Made by a program: the position numbers and the translations under genes
Assembly (NCBI GenBank): GCA_016218095.1
Contig: JACREV010000118.1
Span: 1 to 8,009, forward strand
Direction of reading: 5' to 3'
DNA: 8,009 nt
Origin: Deltaproteobacteria bacterium
GTDB lineage: Bacteria > Desulfobacterota > GWC2-55-46
Shown here: in pieces, positions 1 to 4,527 of the stretch
Position numbering within the stretch: position 1 is the stretch's first letter
How the letters are laid out: every line of letters starts with the position of its first letter
Notes under the pieces: generated by a model
The model's input: only the letters and a program-made list of their open reading frames with translations
The model's database searches: none
What the model was told of the DNA's origin: nothing

Positions 1-599
1 GTCGGGAAGGTGTAGTTCTCAAGCACCCCGTCGGCGAGGAGCCGGTTCGGGAGATAGATGTAGTCGTTCTCCCTCGTAAGGAGCCGCGTAGTCCTCCATG
101 TGACCTCCATGACCTGGCCTTCCTTGTCGGATACGCGGACCCAGTCGCCCTTCGCCACTATCCTCTCCATGTTTATCCATATCCCTGTAAAGAGGTTCTT
201 TATGGTGTCCTGGAGGGAGAGGGCCACTATACCCGTAAGCACCGCGGAGGTCGTAAGGAGCGGGACGAGGTTTATGCCGAGGAGCCTGTTCAAAAGGAAC
301 ATCGCGCCGGCGGAATATAAGACGAGCGAGACGATGGTGCGAAGGAGCGGCGTTACCGTGTGCCTATGGAGGAGGCGGAGCGGCGCGTCGGCTATGAGCC
401 ACTTAAGGAGCGCAACGGAGCCTAAGGTGGCAAAGAGGACGAAGACCTGCCGGAGGCCCTCGGCTATGGGCTGGGTCGAGAACTCTCCCCCGAAGAAGAT
501 GTGCCCGGCCTTTGCCGCGCCCGCTATGGCGTAGAGGACGAAGGCGAAGATGAGCGGGGAAAAAAGGTTTCTTTTATTATCGTGATGGGCCGTTTTCAT
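1..599 (-). CDS. MscS-family mechanosensitive channel, C-terminus cut off by window edge
   Basis: The reverse strand reads open from an ATG at 599-597 to the window start, giving 199 codons and no stop. The N-terminal ~105 residues hold about three hydrophobic segments (roughly residues 13-32, 46-68 and 84-103). They are followed by a pore-helix and beta-domain block with the typical MscS pattern: GINLVPLLTTSAVLTGIVAL, then SLQDTIKNLFTGI, then a region around residues 145-190 containing GDWVRV, EGQVMEV, WRTTRL and the YLPN motif. Members of this family are inner-membrane channels that open on membrane tension and release solutes during hypo-osmotic shock. The Leu/Ile/Ala-rich pore and short N-terminus resemble small-conductance channels of the YnaI/YbdG type more than giant MscK. 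Only a weak GGTGG precedes the ATG, so the start is fairly but not fully certain. A hairpin terminator lies between this gene and dedA, so it probably has its own promoter, but none is clear. The family assignment is firm; the subfamily is not. Confidence 0.9.
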   Translation of the reverse strand, partial: MKTAHHDNKRNLFSPLIFAFVLYAIAGAAKAGHIFFGGEFSTQPIAEGLRQVFVLFATLGSVALLKWLIADAPLRLLHRHTVTPLLRTIVSLVLYSAGAMFLLNRLLGINLVPLLTTSAVLTGIVALSLQDTIKNLFTGIWINMERIVAKGDWVRVSDKEGQVMEVTWRTTRLLTRENDYIYLPNRLLADGVLENYTFP

Positions 600-678
600 G
601 CGTCCACCACTATTAACACAAATAAATCTGTTTTTGAATGATTAAAGGAGGGTTGTTTGAAGGGGTTAAAACGCGAAA

Positions 679-705
679 GGGCCGGAACGCTTAAGCGTCC
701 GGCCC
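679..705 (-). terminator. Hairpin terminator after the dedA-family gene
   Basis: The arms GGGCCGG and CCGGCCC enclose a second stem ACGC/GCGT with one bulged A and a TTAA loop. Read on the minus strand, the stem begins 11 nt after the dedA TAA stop and is followed by a T-rich tract (TTTCGCGTTTT). This fits an intrinsic terminator for dedA that separates it from the downstream mscS-like gene. The U-tract is interrupted, so termination may be partial. Confidence 0.7.
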
Positions 706-716
706 CTCCAAAGGGC

Positions 717-1379
717 TTATCCCCCCCGCCGTGAGGGGTTTGTCTCAACCCTCTTTAACAAGACAGCCGCTTCCCTCTTCTTCAGGAAGCGATAGAGCAT
801 ATACGACCCCGCCAGGGCGAGCGCGACGGCAAGGGCCTGAAAGACGCCGGAGAGATACCCCCTGTAGACGTCGAGCCCTTCACCCGCGAAGTACCCGAGG
901 GCCGCGAAAGACGCGGCCCAGAGGACGCCGCCCGTCACGTTGTAGAAGAGGAACTTCGGGTAGTCCATCTTCATGGCCCCCGCAACGAGCGGCGCAAAGG
1001 CCCGGAGCACGGAGGTGAACCTGCCTATGAAGACGGCCTTTCCGCCGTGCCTTTCCATGAACCTCCTGGAGAGCGCGACGCGTCCCTTCGTTATCCTCAA
1101 TCGCTCTGCGTACCTCTCGAATATCCCTTCTCCGTACCTGGAACCCAAAAAGTAACCGGCCGTATCCCCGAGGACCGCCCCGATCGAGGCGACGGCGACG
1201 ACGTCCGTCAGGTCGAGCGCGCCCCTGGAGGCCGCAACACCCGCGGCTATGACCATCGATTCGCCGGGTATGAATATGCCAAGGAGGAGCGCGGCCTCAA
1301 AAAAGGTCATAAGGAACAGGGCATATATGCCCCAGTCGCTCATGATAGAAAGGAGGGTTTCGACTAATTTTTCTTCCAT
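717..1379 (-). CDS. DedA-family (SNARE-associated/VTT domain) inner-membrane protein
   Basis: This 220-residue polytopic membrane protein carries the DedA signature. Its order is an N-terminal FFEAALLLGIFIPGE re-entrant segment (residues 26-40), GDTAGYFLGSRYG (71-83), FIGRFTSVLRAFAPLVAG (117-134), and C-terminal membrane spans ending in a basic tail. E28 and E40 are 12 residues apart, and R120 and R126 are 6 apart. These match the spacing of the acidic and arginine pairs reported as essential in E. coli YghB/YqjA. DedA proteins act in membrane homeostasis, and some recycle undecaprenyl phosphate or other lipid carriers across the membrane; which role applies here cannot be told. The reading frame also allows a GTG at 1388, but ATG at 1379 is preferred because AGGG lies 8 nt upstream of it, while the GTG has no properly spaced site. 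Upstream is a long regulatory region with a sigma-54 type promoter and three operator palindromes (separate entries), which is unusual for a dedA gene. Confidence 0.92.
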   Translation of the reverse strand: MEEKLVETLLSIMSDWGIYALFLMTFFEAALLLGIFIPGESMVIAAGVAASRGALDLTDVVAVASIGAVLGDTAGYFLGSRYGEGIFERYAERLRITKGRVALSRRFMERHGGKAVFIGRFTSVLRAFAPLVAGAMKMDYPKFLFYNVTGGVLWAASFAALGYFAGEGLDVYRGYLSGVFQALAVALALAGSYMLYRFLKKREAAVLLKRVETNPSRRGG

Positions 1380-1462
1380 CTCTCCCACCCTTTCCGTTTA
1401 CCGGGGCCTTTAAACCCCTGTCCCTTATGACTCTTGTTTTTTATATCCGCACAAGTACTATT

Positions 1463-1478
1463 ATCAAGAACCGTGCCA
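1463..1478 (-). promoter_or_regulatory. Sigma-54 (RpoN) type promoter of the dedA gene
   Basis: The minus strand reads TGGCACG-GTTC-TTGAT. The -24 element TGGCACG is a perfect match to the RpoN consensus. The spacing of 10 bases between GG and the -12 dinucleotide is exactly right. The only deviation is GA instead of GC at -12. Transcription would start near 1452 and give a leader of about 72 nt before the ATG at 1379. The three operator palindromes upstream strengthen the call, since sigma-54 promoters need distant enhancer sites. Confidence 0.68.
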
Positions 1479-1557
1479 TCAGGCATCGATTGAGCCAATA
1501 TATTGAATTTCAAGGGATATTGTTCTAACAGGCGATAGCGGCGTCTTCAAGTCCCTT

Positions 1558-1571
1558 TTTCAAACATGAAA
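1558..1571. promoter_or_regulatory. Operator palindrome A (TTTCA-N4-TGAAA), promoter-proximal
   Basis: This is an exact 5+5 inverted repeat, TTTCA-AACA-TGAAA, centred about 112 bp upstream of the predicted dedA transcription start. It is the first of three identical-arm copies. The size, symmetry and distance fit a binding site for a dimeric enhancer-binding protein of the NtrC type. The protein itself is not in the window. Confidence 0.6.
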
Positions 1572-1625
1572 CAACCGGCGTCCACGAGAGGCGTTTTTTC
1601 GGGAATCGTTTGAAATAGCGGCGGT

Positions 1626-1657
1626 TTTCACTTCTGAAACGCATTTCAGGAATGAAA
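1626..1657. promoter_or_regulatory. Operator palindromes B and C (tandem TTTCA-N4-TGAAA), distal
   Basis: Two further exact copies lie 18 bp centre to centre: 1626-1639 (TTTCA-CTTC-TGAAA) and 1644-1657 (TTTCA-GGAA-TGAAA). The segment joining them itself reads TGAAA-CGCA-TTTCA, so four arms alternate. Their centres are about 180 and 198 bp upstream of the predicted dedA start. Copies A and C also share ATGAAACAAC at their right side. A closely spaced pair is what cooperative enhancer-binding proteins use. A lone TGAAA half-site at 1611-1615 sits between A and B. Confidence 0.6.
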
Positions 1658-1725
1658 CAACGGGAAGGCGTGTGGGTAGAGGGCATATCCCTCTTTGTGA
1701 AAAGAACATATCGAACTCGTACAAT

Positions 1726-1760
1726 AAAAAAAGGCGGCTGAAAATCAGCCGCCTTTTTTT
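1726..1760. terminator. Strong bidirectional intrinsic terminator
   Basis: A perfect 16-bp inverted repeat has 7 A, then GGCGGCTGA, a 3-nt loop, TCAGCCGCC and 7 T. The flanking A and T tracts make it work on either strand. On the minus strand it lies 14 nt past the stop of the hemerythrin gene, its most likely client. It also insulates the dedA regulatory region (1380-1725) from transcription arriving from the hemerythrin gene. Confidence 0.92.
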
Positions 1761-1774
1761 CGTATAAAGAGCCG

Positions 1775-2452
1775 CTACAGCAGTTGGGTCTTCTTTATCA
1801 CTTCCGCCCTCTCGTCATCCGAGATGAATGAGTCGCTCTCGGGATATAAGATGTGCTCCTCCTTCATGTTGTGGTCGGCGAGGATGTTCATGAGCATTGT
1901 CCTGGCCTCTGTTACAGCCGCAGCGTTCCGGGAGGCCGTGTTGTCCTCGATCTTCTCAAGCAGTTCCTTTATATCCTTGTGCTCCATCTTCATGACGAAG
2001 GTCGGGCCGGCGTCTATCATGCCGGTCTTTTCCTCGAAGAGCGGGAAGAGTATCTCCTCCTCCGCCTTTATGTGGCGCGTAAGCCCGAGCCTGAACTCGC
2101 GGAAATCCGAGAGGGCTTCGTCCCACTTTGCGCCAGAGGAGGCGTCCTCGAACCTCTCGTATATGGCGTCGAGCCTCCTGTGGTCGGTCTGGAAGTAGTC
2201 GGTCACCGACCTCTCCGGGTCAGCCTCTTTACGTCTCGCTATCTCGACCCTCCACTTTTCCGGCCCCTGCTCGAGCGGCCACCACTCGTACTCGCCCGCG
2301 TGCTCGTTCTGGAACTGGTAGAGGAGCGGCTTGGGCTCGTGGTCGTTCACCAGCACGAACGATTCGCCCGGGTTAAGACCCTTGAAGGTGTTGAATATCA
2401 TCGGGTGCCTCTCCTTCGGGGCCATCTCCCTCACATCGAGTATCTTATCCAT
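1775..2452 (-). CDS. DUF2249 plus hemerythrin (HHE cation-binding) fusion protein
   Basis: This is a 225-residue soluble protein. Residues ~3-70 form a DUF2249 domain (LDVREMAPKERHPMIF near the start, then GESFVLVNDHEPKPLLYQF and WWPLEQGPEKWRVEI), a TusA-like alpha/beta fold. Residues ~83-215 form a four-helix hemerythrin domain with candidate di-iron ligands H91, H127 and E131 (HxxxE), H158, and H194 and E198 (HxxxE), plus the EEEILFP and EEHILYP motifs. Hemerythrin domains bind O2 or NO or sense iron/oxygen, and RIC/YtfE relatives repair nitrosatively damaged Fe-S clusters. The exact role here is unknown. The start is secure: AAGGAGG (2461-2467) sits 8 nt upstream of the ATG. A strong terminator follows the stop. 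An FNR/CRP-family-like box lies about 85-97 bp upstream, which would suit oxygen- or NO-responsive expression. Both domain calls are confident; the function is inferred from family only. Confidence 0.93.
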   Translation of the reverse strand: MDKILDVREMAPKERHPMIFNTFKGLNPGESFVLVNDHEPKPLLYQFQNEHAGEYEWWPLEQGPEKWRVEIARRKEADPERSVTDYFQTDHRRLDAIYERFEDASSGAKWDEALSDFREFRLGLTRHIKAEEEILFPLFEEKTGMIDAGPTFVMKMEHKDIKELLEKIEDNTASRNAAAVTEARTMLMNILADHNMKEEHILYPESDSFISDDERAEVIKKTQLL

Positions 2453-2507
2453 TCAATGTTCCTCCTTGAAGATTTTCAGTGTTCGCAGTATTGCCTCGTT
2501 GACCCTT

Positions 2508-2549
2508 ATTTTGCGCAATCCTCAGCCAAATGAACATGATAAAAATCAA
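2508..2549 (-). promoter_or_regulatory. FNR/CRP-family box with class II-spaced -10 upstream of the hemerythrin gene
   Basis: The minus strand has TTGAT-TTTT-ATCAT at 2549-2536, one mismatch from the FNR/Dnr consensus TTGAT-N4-ATCAA. CAAAAT at 2513-2508 is a 4/6 match to a -10 hexamer. If transcription starts near 2501, the box is centred at about -41.5, the standard class II activator position. The ATG is then about 49 nt downstream. The same T-rich bases could also be the U-tract of the terminator at 2552-2576, so the call is moderate. Confidence 0.42.
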
Positions 2550-2551
2550 CA

Positions 2552-2576
2552 GGAGGGCTGTTTCTCCATGCCCTCC
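2552..2576 (-). terminator. Probable intrinsic terminator after the response-regulator gene
   Basis: The arms GGAGGGC and GCCCTCC (7 bp) surround an 11-nt loop. On the minus strand the hairpin is followed by TGTTGATTTTTATC, a partial U-tract. It starts about 25 nt after the TAG stop of the response-regulator gene and would separate it from the hemerythrin gene. Confidence 0.5.
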
Positions 2577-2601
2577 CGGGATACCTTCGAATGTCTGACG
2601 G

Positions 2602-3003
2602 CTATTGCGGTGCGATCGGCGGGGCCGGACGGCTCAATATCTGCCTTATCGAGTCGAGGAAGTCTTTTCTGGTGAACGGCTTTTTAAGGACACTCGCGCC
2701 CTTGCAGAAGAACTCGAGCGTCTCCCCCTCGCCGTAGAGGTCGCCGGTGATGAAGAGGAACCTTCCATCGAGATCGGCCCTCTCCCTGGCCACCTTCCTG
2801 TAGAAGTCGATGCCGTCGAGCTTCGGCATGTTTACGTCGAGGACCACGAGGTCGTAGCCGGCCTTGTTTATCATGGAGAGCGCCTCGAGGCCGTCGGAGG
2901 CGGTGTCGACCTGATAGCCCTCGATCGAGAGGAGCTCGGAGCAGACGTCCCTTACGAGCTGTTCGTCGTCGACGAGGAGGATTCTTTTGGATGTAGCTGG
3001 CAT
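2602..3003 (-). CDS. Single-domain CheY-like response regulator
   Basis: This 133-residue protein is a receiver domain with no output domain. The phosphorylation site is D56 in VVLDVNMPKLDG. The acidic pocket is D12/D13 in ILLVDDE, the switch Thr is T86 in LFITGD, and the conserved Lys is K108 in LKKPF. A short proline-rich tail follows (PAPPIAPQ). Such proteins pass phosphoryl groups in phosphorelays or act by binding a partner. No histidine kinase is encoded nearby, so it is an orphan in this window. The frame is open upstream to 3057, but ATG at 3003 is chosen because AGAGGGG lies 8 nt before it and the protein then starts directly at the receiver strand beta-1. ATGs at 3057 and 3042 lack ribosome-binding sites. 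An own promoter is visible at 3043-3071. Confidence 0.93.
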   Translation of the reverse strand: MPATSKRILLVDDEQLVRDVCSELLSIEGYQVDTASDGLEALSMINKAGYDLVVLDVNMPKLDGIDFYRKVARERADLDGRFLFITGDLYGEGETLEFFCKGASVLKKPFTRKDFLDSIRQILSRPAPPIAPQ

Positions 3004-3042
3004 GCTTAAGGCCCCTCTTGGCTGGTTGGGACTACTCACCAT

Positions 3043-3071
3043 AGAATAGCATTTCAAGCGGACTTTTACAA
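3043..3071 (-). promoter_or_regulatory. Sigma-70 type promoter of the response-regulator gene
   Basis: On the minus strand, TTGTAA (-35, 4/6) is separated by exactly 17 bp from TATTCT (-10, 4/6). The -10 is preceded by TGC, an extended -10 element. Initiation near 3036 gives a leader of about 33 nt that includes the AGAGGGG ribosome-binding site. No clear terminator separates the cupin gene upstream, so read-through from it is also likely. Confidence 0.45.
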
Positions 3072-3103
3072 TATGGAGCAGGCCGCAATGACGGGCATTG
3101 ATG

Positions 3104-3397
3104 CTAAAAAGAGACCGCGAACGCCGTAAGCCGCTCGGTCGCCCTTATGCCCCTTGTCTCGTCCTTTTCCACAAAGACCATTGTCCCGGCCTTCACCTCG
3201 ACCTCTTTGGACTCTACCGTCATGACGCCTTTGCCGCTCATGAAATAGAATACGCCCCTGCCGCTCACATGCGGCTTTATCTCCTGGCCGGGCTCCATGC
3301 AGATAAGCGGCACCTTGTAGTCGGGCTTTATGCGGAGTATCCGCGGCGCGAACTCCGCGGCGAAACCGATCTTTTCATTTACGTCGATGACTTCCAT
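3104..3397 (-). CDS. Small single-domain cupin protein
   Basis: This 97-residue protein is a single cupin beta-barrel. Motif 1 aligns as PGQEIKPHVSGRGVFYFMSGKG (residues 36-57) and motif 2 as AGTMVFVEKDETRGIRA (70-86). Of the usual metal ligands only H43 is kept. The second His of HxH is S45, the Glu position is hydrophobic, and motif 2 has no His. A canonical His3Glu metal centre is therefore unlikely, and the protein may bind a small molecule or act as a sensor. The substrate is unknown. The start is well supported: AAGGAGG (3404-3410) lies 6 nt before the ATG. The gene is divergent from plsC, and a MITE-like palindrome begins about 30 bp upstream, so the promoter probably lies in or beyond that element. 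It is 100 bp from the response-regulator gene with no obvious terminator between, so the two may be partly co-transcribed. Confidence 0.85.
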   Translation of the reverse strand: MEVIDVNEKIGFAAEFAPRILRIKPDYKVPLICMEPGQEIKPHVSGRGVFYFMSGKGVMTVESKEVEVKAGTMVFVEKDETRGIRATERLTAFAVSF

Positions 3398-3426
3398 GTG
3401 GGGCCTCCTTGTATTCGCTGGGTTGA

Positions 3427-3570
3427 AGGCTACCTCTAAAAATTAGGAATTTTTTCTAAGGTCAAGGAAGGGCGGAAATAAAAAGCGCAGCATATATGGG
3501 AATATGTGATCATTTTTATTTCCGACCTGACACAGAGATTAGGAAAAATAACAATTTTTAGAGATAGCCT
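3427..3570. repeat. 144-bp near-palindromic MITE-like element
   Basis: The terminal inverted repeats 3427-3444 (AGGCTACCTCTAAAAATT) and 3553-3570 match at 17 of 18 positions. A second pair of arms, CGGAAATAAAAA (3473-3484) and TTTTTATTTCCG (3513-3524), and an inner CATAT/ATATG pair share the same centre of symmetry (3498.5). The whole element is thus one long interrupted palindrome without coding capacity. It has no transposase, so it would be a non-autonomous element. Only GA flanks both ends as a possible 2-bp target duplication, which is not conclusive. It is AT-rich compared with its surroundings. Confidence 0.7.
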
Positions 3571-3593
3571 GAATGTACTTCTCTACCATATAA

Positions 3594-3735
3594 CCGGACA
3601 GGTTCCAACAGGAAATTACAAACGTATCCGGTGTTTTCACACCCCGCCGCATCGGGGGCTCTTGACTTCATCGCGATACCCGCCTTCTCTCAGGCATTTA
3701 AGGGCTGAGAGAGGGCCGCCGCACGCGGTTTCGCG
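3594..3735. other. Run of small hairpins in the divergent intergenic region, function unknown
   Basis: No gene is seen between 3571 and 3806. Inverted repeats follow one another: CCGGA/TCCGG (3594-3598 with 3627-3631) enclosing TTCC-AACA-GGAA (3603-3614); GTG-TTTT-CAC (3631-3640); CCCCG/CGGGG (3642-3657); a 12-bp helix with one G-U, GCCTTCTCTCAG with CTGAGAGAGGGC (3682-3716); and CGCG-GTTT-CGCG (3724-3735). This could be a structured leader, a small RNA on either strand, or decayed repeat DNA. No known riboswitch consensus could be completed. Confidence 0.35.
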
Positions 3736-3775
3736 CTCCTGCCTGCACCCCCATTTACAAACCTTCGCTAAATCA

Positions 3776-3805
3776 TTGACTCCGTGCCCATAAAAAGGAT
3801 AGAAT
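3776..3805 (+). promoter_or_regulatory. Sigma-70 like promoter sequence overlapping the plsC start region
   Basis: TTGACT (3776-3781, 5/6) and TAGAAT (3800-3805, 5/6) are 18 bp apart. Initiation would fall near 3812, at the ATG at 3813, so the transcript would be nearly leaderless and would exclude the AAGGA site at 3795-3799. If the TTG at 3807 is the true start, this promoter cannot serve it and another lies upstream. Confidence 0.35.
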
Positions 3806-3806
3806 T

Positions 3807-4520
3807 TTGTTTATGTTTTTGAGGACGCTCGCCATCTGGGCGCTGGGACTGCCCTTAACGGCCTTCATTTTCCTCGCCATAATCGCCACTTTCGCATTTG
3901 ACAGGAGCGGCCGCGCGATACACGCCATAGTCTCGTTCTGGTCGAGGCTCATACTCCTCATTTCAGGCGTCAGCGTCCATGTCGAGGGCATGGAAAATAT
4001 CCCGAGGGGGAGGGCCGTAGTCTTCCTCTCCAACCACCAGGGGGCCTTCGACATACCGGTTTTGCAGGGCTTTATCCCTGTCCAGTTCAGGTGGGTCGCG
4101 AAGAAGAGCCTCTTCAGGGTACCCCTCATAGGCTGGTCGATGAGTCTCGCCGGGTACATCGCCATAGACAGGGACAACGCCGCCGAGGCCTTGAGGTCCA
4201 TGGAGGCGGCGGCCTGGAGGATAAGGAAAGGGACTTCGGTCCTCATATTCCCCGAGGGGACGAGGTCGGAGACCGGGAAGCTCCTCCCCTTCAAGAGGGG
4301 CGGCTTCATGCTTGCGGCAAAGAGCGGGGTGCCGATCGTCCCGATCGCGGTCAGCGGGACGAACGTCGTCATGAGGCGCGGAGGGTTCTCGGTAAGGCCC
4401 GCCTCTGTCAGGGTCCGCTTCGGACGCCCCATAGAGACCGAGGGCGCGGAGGACAAGTACCTGAGGAACAGGACAAAAGAGGCCATAGAGGCCCTTTACA
4501 CGGATATACAAGGGGTTTAA
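3807..4520 (+). CDS. plsC: 1-acyl-sn-glycerol-3-phosphate acyltransferase (PlsC family)
   Basis: This 237-residue protein has an N-terminal membrane segment (residues ~8-30) followed by the acyltransferase domain. Motif I is NHQGAFD (N76-D82, with catalytic H77 and D82). Motif II region residues are around RWVAKKSLFRVPLIGW (95-110). Motif III is FPEGTRS (148-154). Motif IV is VPIVPIAVSG (175-184). The family transfers an acyl chain to lysophosphatidic acid to make phosphatidic acid at the inner membrane. The length is typical. The start is ambiguous: TTG at 3807 has AAGGA 7 nt upstream, while ATG at 3813, two codons later, would have that site 13 nt away. TTG is chosen on spacing. The stop is 7 bp before the RNase J start, so the two are almost certainly one operon. 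A related acyltransferase specificity (for example lyso-ornithine lipid) cannot be excluded. Confidence 0.92.
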   Translation: MFMFLRTLAIWALGLPLTAFIFLAIIATFAFDRSGRAIHAIVSFWSRLILLISGVSVHVEGMENIPRGRAVVFLSNHQGAFDIPVLQGFIPVQFRWVAKKSLFRVPLIGWSMSLAGYIAIDRDNAAEALRSMEAAAWRIRKGTSVLIFPEGTRSETGKLLPFKRGGFMLAAKSGVPIVPIAVSGTNVVMRRGGFSVRPASVRVRFGRPIETEGAEDKYLRNRTKEAIEALYTDIQGV

Positions 4521-4527
4521 AGAGGAA

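Noticed and set aside
1853..2533. 226-codon plus-strand frame opposite the hemerythrin gene
   Set aside because: The minus-strand frame has a strong ribosome-binding site, terminator and two recognised domains; the plus frame has neither signals nor domains.
3084..3092. CGCAATGAC, an arm-like match to the GTCATTGCGAG repeat
   Set aside because: Only nine bases match and there is no partner arm nearby; it may be chance or a decayed remnant.
3701..3716. GGCTGAGAGAGG resembling the CTGAGA core of a TPP riboswitch
   Set aside because: The other conserved parts (ACCTGAT and the TAATGCCGGCG-like segment) are absent downstream, and the motif is simply one arm of a hairpin.
3506..3793. 95-codon plus-strand frame in the divergent intergenic region
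   Set aside because: It begins inside the palindromic element, runs through the hairpins, has no ribosome-binding site and gives a low-complexity Pro/Arg/His/Leu-rich product.
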